Shown here: one piece after another, positions 44,596-53,189 of the stretch
Layout of the letters: the number at the start of each line of letters is the position of its first letter
Numbering within the stretch: position 1 is the first letter of the stretch
Assembly (NCBI RefSeq): GCF_008086205.1
Contig: NZ_VSKK01000001.1
Coordinates: forward strand, 1,550,001 to 1,614,000
Direction: 5' to 3'
Origin: Bizionia myxarmorum
Lineage (GTDB): Bacteria; Bacteroidota; Bacteroidia; Flavobacteriales; Flavobacteriaceae
Length of the DNA: 64,000 nucleotides
Made by a program: the position numbers and the translations under genes
The notes under the pieces: model-generated
What the model saw: only the letters and a program-made list of their open reading frames with translations
The model's database searches: none
Told to the model about the DNA's origin: nothing

Positions 44596-45483
44596 ATGCA
44601 GAATAATTTAGATAATATAGAAGAGGCTGTTACCGAAAGTGGCATTTGGGAAACTTTTATCGATTTTTTAAATTTAGGCTTCGAGTTTGGTGATCAAGAA
44701 AATCCGTTTAGTATCACCGTTGGTCTCGTTTTATTGATCATCGTTATTTTTTTAGTGACAAGTATCATTTTAAATTTTCTGAAACGGCTTTATGCCAGGC
44801 GTTTGCCCCAGGAAGATAAAGCCAAATTCAACACGGTTTTTTCTTTCGGTAGATGGCTAATTTATCTAATTGTGCTACTAATTATTGTTGATTCTATAGG
44901 CATCAACGTTACTACTGTTTTTGCTGCATCAGCAGCCTTATTAATTGGTATTGGTCTCGCGCTTCAAACCTTGTTTCAAGATATTATTTCTGGTGTAATT
45001 ATGCTTATAGATCAAAGTTTACATGTTGGCGATATTATTGAAATTGAAGGGAAAGTAGGGCGTGTAGAAGAAATTAAATTACGAACCACACGTGCTGTTA
45101 CTATTGATAATCGCGTATTGGTTATTCCCAATCACTTGTATCTAACAAATAGCTTATACAATTGGACACAAAACGATATTTCCACGCGTGAGAGTATTTC
45201 AATTGGAGTGGCCTATGGGAGTGATACGCTTTTGGTAAAACGTTTATTGATGCAAGCAGCAAATTCGCATCCAGAAGTTTTAGATCAAGAGTCAACAGTG
45301 GTGTTATTTACTGATTTTGGAGATAGTTCTTTAAGTTTTAAAGTTATTTTTACGGTTCGTGATAGTTTTAAATCGCAATTTCCTAAAAGTGATATCCGTT
45401 TTGAAATTGATAAACTTTTTAGAGAACACGATATTTCCATACCTTTCCCACAAAGAGATATTCATATTATTGAGAAAAAATAA
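44596..45483 (+). CDS. Small-conductance mechanosensitive channel, MscS family
   Basis: 295 residues. Helices at about 38-60 and 78-96 lead into the pore helix TTVFAASAALLIGIGLALQTLFQDIISG, which has the Ala/Gly packing of MscS TM3. The beta domain follows (LHVGDIIEIEGKVGRVEEIKLRTTRAVTIDNRVLVIPN), then the alpha-beta vestibule. Such channels release solutes during hypo-osmotic shock. Eight bases separate it from both neighbours in the operon. Confidence 0.94.
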   Translation: MQNNLDNIEEAVTESGIWETFIDFLNLGFEFGDQENPFSITVGLVLLIIVIFLVTSIILNFLKRLYARRLPQEDKAKFNTVFSFGRWLIYLIVLLIIVDSIGINVTTVFAASAALLIGIGLALQTLFQDIISGVIMLIDQSLHVGDIIEIEGKVGRVEEIKLRTTRAVTIDNRVLVIPNHLYLTNSLYNWTQNDISTRESISIGVAYGSDTLLVKRLLMQAANSHPEVLDQESTVVLFTDFGDSSLSFKVIFTVRDSFKSQFPKSDIRFEIDKLFREHDISIPFPQRDIHIIEKK

Positions 45484-45491
45484 TAAATATT

Positions 45492-46655
45492 ATGCCAAAA
45501 ATATTAGTAATAGAAGATGAAGCGTCTATTAGACGTGTGCTTGTAAAAATTCTTTCAGAAGAAAATGACACCTATGAAGTTGAAGAAGCCGTTGATGGTT
45601 TAGAAGGCATTGAGAAAATACGCGATAATGACTACGATTTAGTGTTTTGCGATATTAAAATGCCGAAAATGGATGGTGTTGAAGTTTTAGAAGCGGCCAA
45701 AAAAATTAAACCGGAAATCCCTATCGTTATGATTTCTGGGCACGGCGATTTAGATACGGCTGTAAATACGATGCGTTTAGGTGCTTTCGATTATATTTCA
45801 AAACCACCCGATTTAAACCGCTTATTAAATACCGTTCGAATTGCTTTAGACACCAAGGTTTTGGTGGTTGAAAATAAAATGCTGAAAAAGAAAGTCAGCA
45901 AGAATTACGAAATGATAGGTGAAAGTGACGCCATTTCTCATATTAAAGATATGATTGAAAAAGTAGCGCAAACTGATGCTCGTGTGCTTATTACAGGTCC
46001 AAACGGAACTGGAAAAGAATTAGTAGCGCATTGGTTACATCAAAAAAGCGACCGTTCTAAAGGTAATTTGGTAGAAGTAAATTGTGCTGCTATTCCTTCA
46101 GAATTAATTGAAAGTGAATTATTCGGTCATGTAAAAGGGGCTTTTACGAGTGCCATAAAAGATCGTGCTGGTAAATTTGAAGCCGCCAATGGTGGTACTA
46201 TTTTTCTAGACGAAATTGGCGATATGAGTTTATCCGCTCAAGCCAAAGTGTTGCGAGCGCTTCAAGAGAACAAAATTCAGCGTGTGGGTAATGACAAGGA
46301 TATCAAAGTGGATGTTCGGGTTATTGCGGCAACTAATAAAAATTTAAATGTTGAAATTGCAGAAGGTCGTTTCCGTGAAGATTTATACCATCGTTTAGCG
46401 GTTATTTTAATTCAGGTGCCGTCATTAAATGACAGACGAGAAGATATTCCATTGTTAATCAACTATTTTTCTGAAAAAATATCTAGTGAACATGGAACGG
46501 TTAAAAAGGAATTTTCAGATAAAGCTATTCAGCAATTACAAGAATATGATTGGACAGGAAATATAAGGGAACTTCGCAATGTGGTGGAACGATTAATCAT
46601 CCTAGGTGAAAAAGAAATTAGTGTGGACGATGTGAAAATGTTCGCCTCTAAATAA
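45492..46655 (+). CDS. NtrC-like response regulator without a DNA-binding domain
   Basis: 387 residues: receiver domain (about 1-118, phosphoacceptor Asp in VFCDIKMPKMDG, Lys in SKPPD) and an AAA+ domain (about 140-375) with Walker A TGPNGTGKE, Walker B GGTIFLDEIGD and RFREDLYHRLAV. The sigma-54 contact loop reads GAFTSA, not GAFTGA. The protein ends ISVDDVKMFASK with no C-terminal Fis-type helix-turn-helix. A terminator follows directly. It may act without binding DNA, or through another regulator. It is the last gene of the ABC-MscS operon; no histidine kinase is adjacent. Confidence 0.9.
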   Translation: MPKILVIEDEASIRRVLVKILSEENDTYEVEEAVDGLEGIEKIRDNDYDLVFCDIKMPKMDGVEVLEAAKKIKPEIPIVMISGHGDLDTAVNTMRLGAFDYISKPPDLNRLLNTVRIALDTKVLVVENKMLKKKVSKNYEMIGESDAISHIKDMIEKVAQTDARVLITGPNGTGKELVAHWLHQKSDRSKGNLVEVNCAAIPSELIESELFGHVKGAFTSAIKDRAGKFEAANGGTIFLDEIGDMSLSAQAKVLRALQENKIQRVGNDKDIKVDVRVIAATNKNLNVEIAEGRFREDLYHRLAVILIQVPSLNDRREDIPLLINYFSEKISSEHGTVKKEFSDKAIQQLQEYDWTGNIRELRNVVERLIILGEKEISVDDVKMFASK

Positions 46656-46660
46656 ATTTA

Positions 46661-46686
46661 AAATGTCTGAAACGCTTCAGGCATTT
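46661..46686 (+). terminator. Intrinsic terminator of the ABC-MscS-regulator operon
   Basis: AAATGTCTGAA, loop ACGC, TTCAGGCATTT, then about eight T. Confidence 0.85.
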
Positions 46687-46799
46687 TTTTTTTGATGTCA
46701 TTTCAAAATTTATCAGCTTTAATCCAAAATACAAAGCGCTTTTATAGCGTTAATATTTATGTATATTTATAACTTAATTCTAATTTCAAAGTCCATTAT

Positions 46800-47678
46800 A
46801 TGAAATCCATAAAACCAGACGATTTTAAAATCAATGCAGACGTTGACTTAAAAGATCTTGATACCAAGTTCGATTTAAAAGTCGATAAAGATAAAATTGA
46901 AGATGAATTAGAAGATGTTTGTAAAGATCTAGCAAAAATTCAAAACGCCATGTACGCACATGGAAAATATGCGGTTTTAATTTGTATTCAAGGTATGGAT
47001 ACCGCTGGAAAAGACAGTCTGATTCGTGAAGTTTTTAAGGAACTTAATGCGCGTGGTGTAGTGGTTCATAGTTTTAAAACACCTACAGATTTAGAACTGA
47101 AACACGATTATTTATGGCGTCATTATGTGGCGTTGCCTGCTCGGGGTAAGTTTGGTGTATTTAACAGAACGCATTATGAAAATGTTTTGGTAACGCGTGT
47201 GCATCCTGAATATATTTTGAATGAAAATTTACCAGATGTTTTATCCCTAGAGGATATTGATGTAGCTTTTTGGGATAAACGTTTTGAGCAAATCAATAAT
47301 TTTGAAAAAACGATTGCTCAAAATGGTACGATTATTTTTAAATTCTTTTTAAATATTTCGAATGAAGAACAAAAAAATAGATTGTTAAGACGTTTGGATA
47401 AAAAGAGTAAAAACTGGAAGTTTTCTCCAGGCGATTTGAAAGAGCGCAAACTTTGGGATCAATATCAAGCCTGTTATCAAGAAGCTATTTCTAGAACGGC
47501 CAAACCGCATGCGCCTTGGTTCGTCATCCCTTCTGATGATAAACCAACAGCTAGATACATTGTTGCCAAAATCCTTTATGATACTTTAAAGTCTTACAAC
47601 GATATTCGTGAACCCGAATTGGATGACGCTATAAAAGCGCAAATCCCAGCTTATAGAAAGCAGTTGGAAAATGAATAA
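46800..47678 (+). CDS. Polyphosphate kinase 2 family phosphotransferase
   Basis: 292 residues. The P-loop variant GMDTAGKDS and lid region FGVFNRTHYENVLVTRVHPE, with WDKRFEQINNFEKTIAQNG and FFLNISNEEQKNRLLRRL, define the PPK2 family. It moves phosphate between polyphosphate and AMP, ADP or GDP. The single-domain size fits the class that recharges nucleotides from polyphosphate, but the class cannot be fixed without an alignment. It is monocistronic. Confidence 0.92.
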   Translation: MKSIKPDDFKINADVDLKDLDTKFDLKVDKDKIEDELEDVCKDLAKIQNAMYAHGKYAVLICIQGMDTAGKDSLIREVFKELNARGVVVHSFKTPTDLELKHDYLWRHYVALPARGKFGVFNRTHYENVLVTRVHPEYILNENLPDVLSLEDIDVAFWDKRFEQINNFEKTIAQNGTIIFKFFLNISNEEQKNRLLRRLDKKSKNWKFSPGDLKERKLWDQYQACYQEAISRTAKPHAPWFVIPSDDKPTARYIVAKILYDTLKSYNDIREPELDDAIKAQIPAYRKQLENE

Positions 47679-47729
47679 TATTATAATTTCTATTAGAATT
47701 TAATCTAAATATTTAACCTTACTACTTTT

Positions 47730-49100
47730 ATGAAGCCTTGTTTTTTTGCTGTAATTTTCTTTTTAGTATTTAATGTGTCTGCACAAACGGATGCTGAAAT
47801 ATTTAAATCTATTTATTCAACCTCTTTAACGAATGGTAAAAGTTATCATTGGCTAGATTATTTGTCCAATCAAATTGGTGGCCGATTATCAGGTTCTTTA
47901 AATGCTGAAAAAGCCGTGGCTTACACAAAGGAAGAATTAGAATTATTGGGTTTAGATAAAGTTTGGTTGCAGCCAGTTATGGTTCCAAAATGGGTAAGAG
48001 GCGGCAAAGAATATGCGTTTATTGAAACCGCTTCTGGTTTAACCAGCACCGTTAATATATGCGCATTGGGCGGATCTATTGCAACGCCTATCGGTGGTTT
48101 AAAAGCGCAGATTGTTGAAGTTAAAAGTATAGAAGCACTAAAAACTTTAGGTAAATCGGCCGTTTCAGGAAAAATCGTGTTTTTTAATGGCGCCATGCAA
48201 GCGGATTTAATTCAAACTTTTGAAGCTTACAGTGGCTGTTCAGAACAACGTTATGCCGGTGCCATGGAAGCTGGAAAGCTTGGTGCTGTAGGCGTCATTG
48301 TACGTTCCTTGAACTTGCGTTTAGATGATTTTCCACATACAGGAAGCATGACTTATGGCGATTTGCCAAATTCACAACGCATTCCATCAGCAGCTATTAG
48401 TACGAACGATGCCGAGAAGTTAAGCAGCATGTTAGCGTTGGATAAGAATATTAAATTATTTTTTAATCAGACGTGTCAGCAGTTACAAGACGTACAGTCA
48501 TATAATGTGATCGGTGAAATTACAGGAAGTCAATTTCCTAATGAATATATCATTGTTGGCGGCCATTTAGACTCTTGGGATTTAGGTGATGGCTCTCATG
48601 ATGATGGTGCTGGAACCGTGCAATCCATGGAAGTTTTACGCTTATTAAAAGAAAGTGACATAAAACCAAAACGTAGCATTCGGGTGGTGTTGTTTATGAA
48701 CGAAGAAAACGGTTTACGCGGTGCCACAAAATATGCCGAAATAGCCAAGCAGAAAGGCGAAAATCATATTTTTTCTTTAGAAAGTGATTCCGGCGGATTT
48801 ACACCACGCGGTTTTGATTTTCAATCTGATGATGCTTTTATGACGAAAGTTGAGGGTTGGAAATCCTTATTTAAACCCTATTTAATACATTATTTTGAAA
48901 AAGGGTATAGCGGAGCAGATGTGGCACCATTAAAAACAGATTCTAATGTATGTGCCGGCTTACGTCCAGATTCTCAACGCTATTTTGATCACCATCACTC
49001 GGACAATGATCTTTTTGAACATGTAAACAAACGTGAATTGGAATTAGGCGCCGCTACCATGGCAAGTTTGATTTATTTGGTAGATAAATATGGAATTTAG
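47730..49100 (+). CDS. Secreted M28-family zinc aminopeptidase with a PA-like insert
   Basis: 456 residues with signal MKPCFFAVIFFLVFNVSAQ. A PA-type domain sits at about 125-235 (SGKIVFFNGAM, GAVGVIVRSLNL). The M28 domain has the metal ligands in GGHLDSWDLGDGSHDDGAGT, VLFMNEENGLRG and the final HHHSDNDLFEHV. It would release N-terminal amino acids from peptides outside the cytoplasm. It lacks a T9SS sorting domain, so it is probably periplasmic. The gene lies 51 bases after PPK2 without a terminator. Confidence 0.92.
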   Translation: MKPCFFAVIFFLVFNVSAQTDAEIFKSIYSTSLTNGKSYHWLDYLSNQIGGRLSGSLNAEKAVAYTKEELELLGLDKVWLQPVMVPKWVRGGKEYAFIETASGLTSTVNICALGGSIATPIGGLKAQIVEVKSIEALKTLGKSAVSGKIVFFNGAMQADLIQTFEAYSGCSEQRYAGAMEAGKLGAVGVIVRSLNLRLDDFPHTGSMTYGDLPNSQRIPSAAISTNDAEKLSSMLALDKNIKLFFNQTCQQLQDVQSYNVIGEITGSQFPNEYIIVGGHLDSWDLGDGSHDDGAGTVQSMEVLRLLKESDIKPKRSIRVVLFMNEENGLRGATKYAEIAKQKGENHIFSLESDSGGFTPRGFDFQSDDAFMTKVEGWKSLFKPYLIHYFEKGYSGADVAPLKTDSNVCAGLRPDSQRYFDHHHSDNDLFEHVNKRELELGAATMASLIYLVDKYGI

Positions 49101-49157
49101 AAAGCGTCTATACTTCCTATTAAAACTAAACTAGATTTAGCAATAAAACCCAGGCCC

Positions 49158-49538
49158 ATGGAAAAAGCACATCTACATCAAATACATCCTGTTTTACCAG
49201 TTCAAGATATGGTATCCGCCTTATTTTTCTACGTGCATAAACTCGGTTTTGAAATTGCATTTGCAGATAGTCCTAAAGAACCAACTTATGCTGGAATCCG
49301 ACGTGGCGCTATTGAAATACATTTACAGAAACAGGATAAAAAATCAGGGCAAAGTGGTTTAGGTGCTGCCAACTTGCGGATTGTAGTTCAAAACATGGAG
49401 CGTTTGTATGTGGAATATGAAGCTAATGGGGTTTTTCAAGGACCTGTTCAAATTACTAAAACGGCATTTGGAACCAAGGAATTTACAGTGATTGATATGC
49501 ATCAAAACAGCTTAACATTTTATGCTCAAAGTAGTTAA
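49158..49538 (+). CDS. VOC-superfamily protein, bleomycin-resistance type
   Basis: 126 residues containing two halves of the vicinal-oxygen-chelate fold: PVLPVQDMVSALFFYVHKLGFEIAF and AANLRIVVQNMERLYVEYEANGVFQGPV, ending FTVIDMHQNSLTFYAQ. The size and the order match bleomycin-binding or glyoxalase-like proteins. Metal and drug binding are not confirmed. It is 57 bases after the M28 gene and may share its transcript. Confidence 0.85.
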   Translation: MEKAHLHQIHPVLPVQDMVSALFFYVHKLGFEIAFADSPKEPTYAGIRRGAIEIHLQKQDKKSGQSGLGAANLRIVVQNMERLYVEYEANGVFQGPVQITKTAFGTKEFTVIDMHQNSLTFYAQSS

Positions 49539-49733
49539 TTGATAATGCTTTCATCAAAACATTCTTAACCAAGATATTAATAGCTTACTTATACAGATTA
49601 AAAAGGGATCTTAAATTTATATCATCTAGCACTTAAACGTCTAGCAGGTTCGTTTTATCCAAAAATTCATTTTTTTTAAGTTTAGCATTTCGGTTTTTGT
49701 ACATTTAAACCGCTATTAACTTAATATAATAAA

Positions 49734-50741
49734 ATGAAAAAAAAATTACTCTTCTTATCGACATTTGTAACGCTTTTAGGTTACGCTCAAGCACCCATTA
49801 ACAATTTTTTTAGTATTCCTTTATCATCTTATGCTATTGTAGAATCTACACCAGCACTAGATCAAACCGTTGCCGGCCCAGGCATTACATGGAATTTCAC
49901 CAATTTAACCGCATTAGGCACAAATACAGATTCCTATGCTGCGCCTTCTGCTGCCGATTTAGGTACTTACCCAGGAACTACGGAAGTTCTGACGGTTACA
50001 ACAACAGGTTTACCGGAACAAAATAATATTTTCGCCAAAAAAGTGGGAACGGCTTTTTCGTTTACAGGACTTTCTGCATCGGGAATAACCTTAAATTATG
50101 CCACTAATAATGCGTTATTGGGTAATTTCCCTATGACGTATACTAATTCTAATTCAGATAGTGTTGCAGGAAATTTCACAAGTGATGCGGCATCTGGAAC
50201 TTTTACAGGAACTATTACAACAACAGTGGATGCTCATGGAACTTTAAATATGAATGATCTTGGTCAAGGTGCATATAGTGGAAACGTAACACGATTAAAA
50301 GTTGTTCAAAATTTAAACTTGTCTGTTTTTATTTTTAATGGAACCGTTGATCAAACATCGTATTACTATTATGACAATATGAATGGTAATGTTGTATTTA
50401 GATCTAATACGGCCGTTATTGTTTTTACTTTTGCCGGCGTTAATGATACCATAACACTTATGGAAAGTTTCTTAACGAATCCGCTGTCCACAACTAAAAA
50501 CGATTTAGTTCAAAATACGTTTCAGGTAATTCCTAATCCTGTTACTGATGTAGTAAATATTCATTATAATGCGCCAAACACGATTCAGTCTATTCAGATT
50601 TCAGATATGAATGGTCGTATAATTATTCGTAATAATGAGGCTTCAAAATCGGTAGATGTTTCCGCTTTACAAAGTGGACTTTACATGGTTACGATTCAAA
50701 CATCTAGTGGTGTTTTAACGAAGAAGTTTCTTAAGAAATAA
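49734..50741 (+). CDS. Secreted protein with T9SS type A sorting domain
   Basis: 335 residues: signal peptide MKKKLLFLSTFVTLLGYAQ, a beta-rich body at about 20-255 rich in Thr, Ser and Asn (for example TTVDAHGTLNMNDLGQGAYSG), and a C-terminal type A sorting domain, FQVIPNPVTDVVNIHY to SGLYMVTIQTSSGVLTKKFLKK. The body has no recognised enzyme motif, so a structural or binding role is likely. It is monocistronic, upstream of sucC. Confidence 0.85.
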   Translation: MKKKLLFLSTFVTLLGYAQAPINNFFSIPLSSYAIVESTPALDQTVAGPGITWNFTNLTALGTNTDSYAAPSAADLGTYPGTTEVLTVTTTGLPEQNNIFAKKVGTAFSFTGLSASGITLNYATNNALLGNFPMTYTNSNSDSVAGNFTSDAASGTFTGTITTTVDAHGTLNMNDLGQGAYSGNVTRLKVVQNLNLSVFIFNGTVDQTSYYYYDNMNGNVVFRSNTAVIVFTFAGVNDTITLMESFLTNPLSTTKNDLVQNTFQVIPNPVTDVVNIHYNAPNTIQSIQISDMNGRIIIRNNEASKSVDVSALQSGLYMVTIQTSSGVLTKKFLKK

Positions 50742-50800
50742 ATTTTCAAGCAAACCGCAAACAACTTTTGAAATTTATTGTTTAAAAGCGTTAGGTTGAT

Positions 50801-50808
50801 TACTTTTG
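50801..50808 (+). promoter_or_regulatory. Promoter -7 element of sucC
   Basis: TACTTTTG with a TTG 20 bases upstream (50778); the start codon is 57 bases downstream and the leader holds a small TTTTCTC/GAGAAAA hairpin. Confidence 0.6.
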
Positions 50809-50865
50809 TGCAACGAAAATTTAATGATTTTCTCTTTCTGAGAAAACGACAAACGAATTTATAAG

Positions 50866-52059
50866 ATGAATTTACACGAATATCAAGGAAAAGAAATGTT
50901 AAGTAGTTTTGGTGTACGTATCCAGCGTGGTATAGTTGCTCAAAATGCTCAAGAAGCAGTTGCAGCTGCCAAAAAACTAACAGAAGATACAGGTACGGGC
51001 TGGCACGTAATTAAAGCGCAAGTTCATGCTGGTGGACGTGGTAAAGGTGGTGGAGTTAAGCTTGCAAAGAACCTTGAAGAGGTGGAAAGAATTGCAGGTG
51101 AAATCATTGGAATGGATTTAGTAACGCCACAAACTACTGCTGAAGGTAAGCGTGTTCATCAAGTATTAGTTGCTGAAGATGTTTATTATCCTGGAGATAA
51201 TGAACCAGAAGAATATTATATGTCTGTTTTATTAAATCGTGCTACAGGTCGTAACATGATTATGTATTCTACGGAAGGTGGAATGGATATTGAAACCGTT
51301 GCTGAAGAAACGCCTCATTTAATTTTTACGGAAGAAGTAGATCCTGCTGTTGGTATTATGCCATTTCAAGCACGTCGTATTGCTTTCAATTTAGGTCTTT
51401 CTGGTAATGCTTTTAAAGAAATGACCAAGTTTGTTACCGCTTTATATACAGCTTATGACAAGTCTGATGCTTCTTTATTTGAAATTAACCCGGTGTTAAA
51501 AACAAGTGATGATAAAATTATGGCTGTGGATGCGAAAGTAACCATAGATGATAATTCATTATTTCGTCATAAAGATTATACGGCTTTACGTGATTTACGT
51601 GAAGAAAATGCAATTGAAGTAGAAGCTCAGGAATCTGGACTTAACTATGTTGATCTTGACGGTAACGTGGGTTGTATGGTAAATGGTGCAGGTCTTGCAA
51701 TGGCAACTATGGATTTAATTAAGCAAGCAGGTGGTGAGCCAGCAAACTTTTTAGATGTTGGTGGTACAGCTGATGCCGCTCGTGTGGAAGTAGCTTTTGA
51801 ATTGATTTTAAGAGATCCAAACGTGAAAGCTATCCTTATCAACATATTTGGTGGTATTGTTCGTTGTGACCGTGTTGCGCAAGGTGTAATTGATGCTTAC
51901 AAAAACATGGGTAATATTGAAGTGCCAATTATTGTGCGTCTTCAAGGTACCAATGCTGATATTGCAAAAGAGTTAATTGATAATTCTGGATTAGCCGTTA
52001 TGAGTGCTACAGAATTCCAAGAAGCTGCTGATAAAGTACATGAAGTATTATCTAAATAA
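50866..52059 (+). CDS. sucC: Succinate-CoA ligase subunit beta
   Basis: 397 residues. It forms the ATP-grasp subunit of the TCA enzyme that converts succinyl-CoA to succinate with nucleoside diphosphate phosphorylation. Landmarks: MNLHEYQGKEMLSSFGV, VKAQVHAGGRGKGGGVKLA (here IKAQVHAGGRGK), FEINPVL and ALINIFGGIVRCD (here AILINIFGG). The alpha subunit sucD is not adjacent; a strong terminator follows, as is common in Flavobacteriaceae where the two are apart. Confidence 0.95.
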   Translation: MNLHEYQGKEMLSSFGVRIQRGIVAQNAQEAVAAAKKLTEDTGTGWHVIKAQVHAGGRGKGGGVKLAKNLEEVERIAGEIIGMDLVTPQTTAEGKRVHQVLVAEDVYYPGDNEPEEYYMSVLLNRATGRNMIMYSTEGGMDIETVAEETPHLIFTEEVDPAVGIMPFQARRIAFNLGLSGNAFKEMTKFVTALYTAYDKSDASLFEINPVLKTSDDKIMAVDAKVTIDDNSLFRHKDYTALRDLREENAIEVEAQESGLNYVDLDGNVGCMVNGAGLAMATMDLIKQAGGEPANFLDVGGTADAARVEVAFELILRDPNVKAILINIFGGIVRCDRVAQGVIDAYKNMGNIEVPIIVRLQGTNADIAKELIDNSGLAVMSATEFQEAADKVHEVLSK

Positions 52060-52079
52060 TTAGATATTTTAATCATAAA

Positions 52080-52110
52080 AAAAAGCTCTCAAATAATTTG
52101 AGAGCTTTTT
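52080..52110. terminator. Bidirectional terminator after sucC
   Basis: AAAAAGCTCTCAAA, loop TAA, TTTGAGAGCTTTTT. Confidence 0.88.
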
Positions 52111-52261
52111 TAGTTTATAAAAGTAAACCAAATTCGGTTTTAGGATTGTTACTTCATCTGCAGTTCGAAATGATAGAAAAGGTTCAATTTTAATATTTTA
52201 TTGAATTGAAGCTTTTTAAAATGAGCCTACTAAATCGGTGCTCTTAAAGTCTAAAAACACC

Positions 52262-52561
52262 TTACTTTTTTTCTGGTTTTTTAACCGCTGGTTTTTTTGC
52301 TGCTTCAACTTTTGGATGTGCAGTTGGTTTGGCTTTCTTTTCAGTTTTTGGACCACGTAAGTGAATTACTAAACCGTTTAAGAAATTTCGGAGTATTTGG
52401 TCACCACATTCCATGTATTTTGGATGATCTTCTTTTCTGAAAATAGCACCTAATTCACTGGTAGTAATTCTAAAATCTACGAGTTCTAAAATTTTGACGA
52501 TTTCGTCATCGCGAAGTTGCAATGCAACACGTAATTTTTTGAAAATATCGTTGTTTGTCAT
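52262..52561 (-). CDS. DUF1456 protein with a single repeat and lysine-rich tail
   Basis: 99 residues. The family core, MTNNDIFKKLRVALQLRDDEIVKILEL then FRITTSELGAIFRKEDHPKYMECGDQILRNFLNGL, is one copy; enterobacterial YehS has two. It ends in a Lys, Ala and Pro-rich tail (about 74-99, KKPAVKKPEKK), similar to tails that contact nucleic acid. The function of the family is unknown. Convergent with sucC. Confidence 0.85.
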   Translation of the reverse strand: MTNNDIFKKLRVALQLRDDEIVKILELVDFRITTSELGAIFRKEDHPKYMECGDQILRNFLNGLVIHLRGPKTEKKAKPTAHPKVEAAKKPAVKKPEKK

Positions 52562-52784
52562 AGTGCTTACTATTAGTTTGTTTTACACGCCGAATTATGA
52601 AAAACCGACGAAATGCATTTTTTGTATAAATAACTGAAAATCAATTAATTAAATCGTTAATTTGGAGTAATAGTAGGAAATTAACGTTAAAATGCATTCA
52701 AATTTTCGACAAGTTACAATTTATCACGGATTATTAAATAGTCTTTGTGCGTATCTTTATACACTAAATATTAATCCATTCCTC

Positions 52785-53189
52785 ATGATAATTAACCGGG
52801 TTGAAAAATTAAGTCTCCTGTCAGAAATGATTTCATTTGCTAAAAATGAAAGCGACTTGAAACCAATAGAATACAGTTTTCTATTGGCGATAGCGAGGCA
52901 ACTTGAAATTTCACGAGAAGATTTTGATTACCTGATTGAAAACCCCATTAATTACGTGCATTTAAAATCGCATAGCGAACGTATTGTACAATTCCATCGC
53001 TTGGTTTTATTGATGAATATAGACGACGACAATTCACCAAAAGAAAAGATTAAACTTCATAATTACGGATTACGGATGGGTTTAAGCCATGAATCCATTA
53101 ATAAAGTATTGTATTTAATGGAAAGCTTTCCTAATAAAATTGTTCCGCCAGACGTGTTAATCGATATTTTTAAAGTACAATATAATTAA
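52785..53189 (+). CDS. TerB-like helical protein
   Basis: 134 residues from the ATG at 52785 (MIINRVEKLSLLSEMISFAKNE). A TATCTTTA promoter-like box at 52752-52759 sits in the longer frame, which favours this start over 52692. The all-helical pattern, including EYSFLLAIARQLEISREDFDYLIENP and LHNYGLRMGLSHESINKVLYLM, resembles the tellurite-resistance TerB fold, which may bind metal. Its stop is directly next to the stop of uvrB on the other strand. Confidence 0.65.
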   Translation: MIINRVEKLSLLSEMISFAKNESDLKPIEYSFLLAIARQLEISREDFDYLIENPINYVHLKSHSERIVQFHRLVLLMNIDDDNSPKEKIKLHNYGLRMGLSHESINKVLYLMESFPNKIVPPDVLIDIFKVQYN

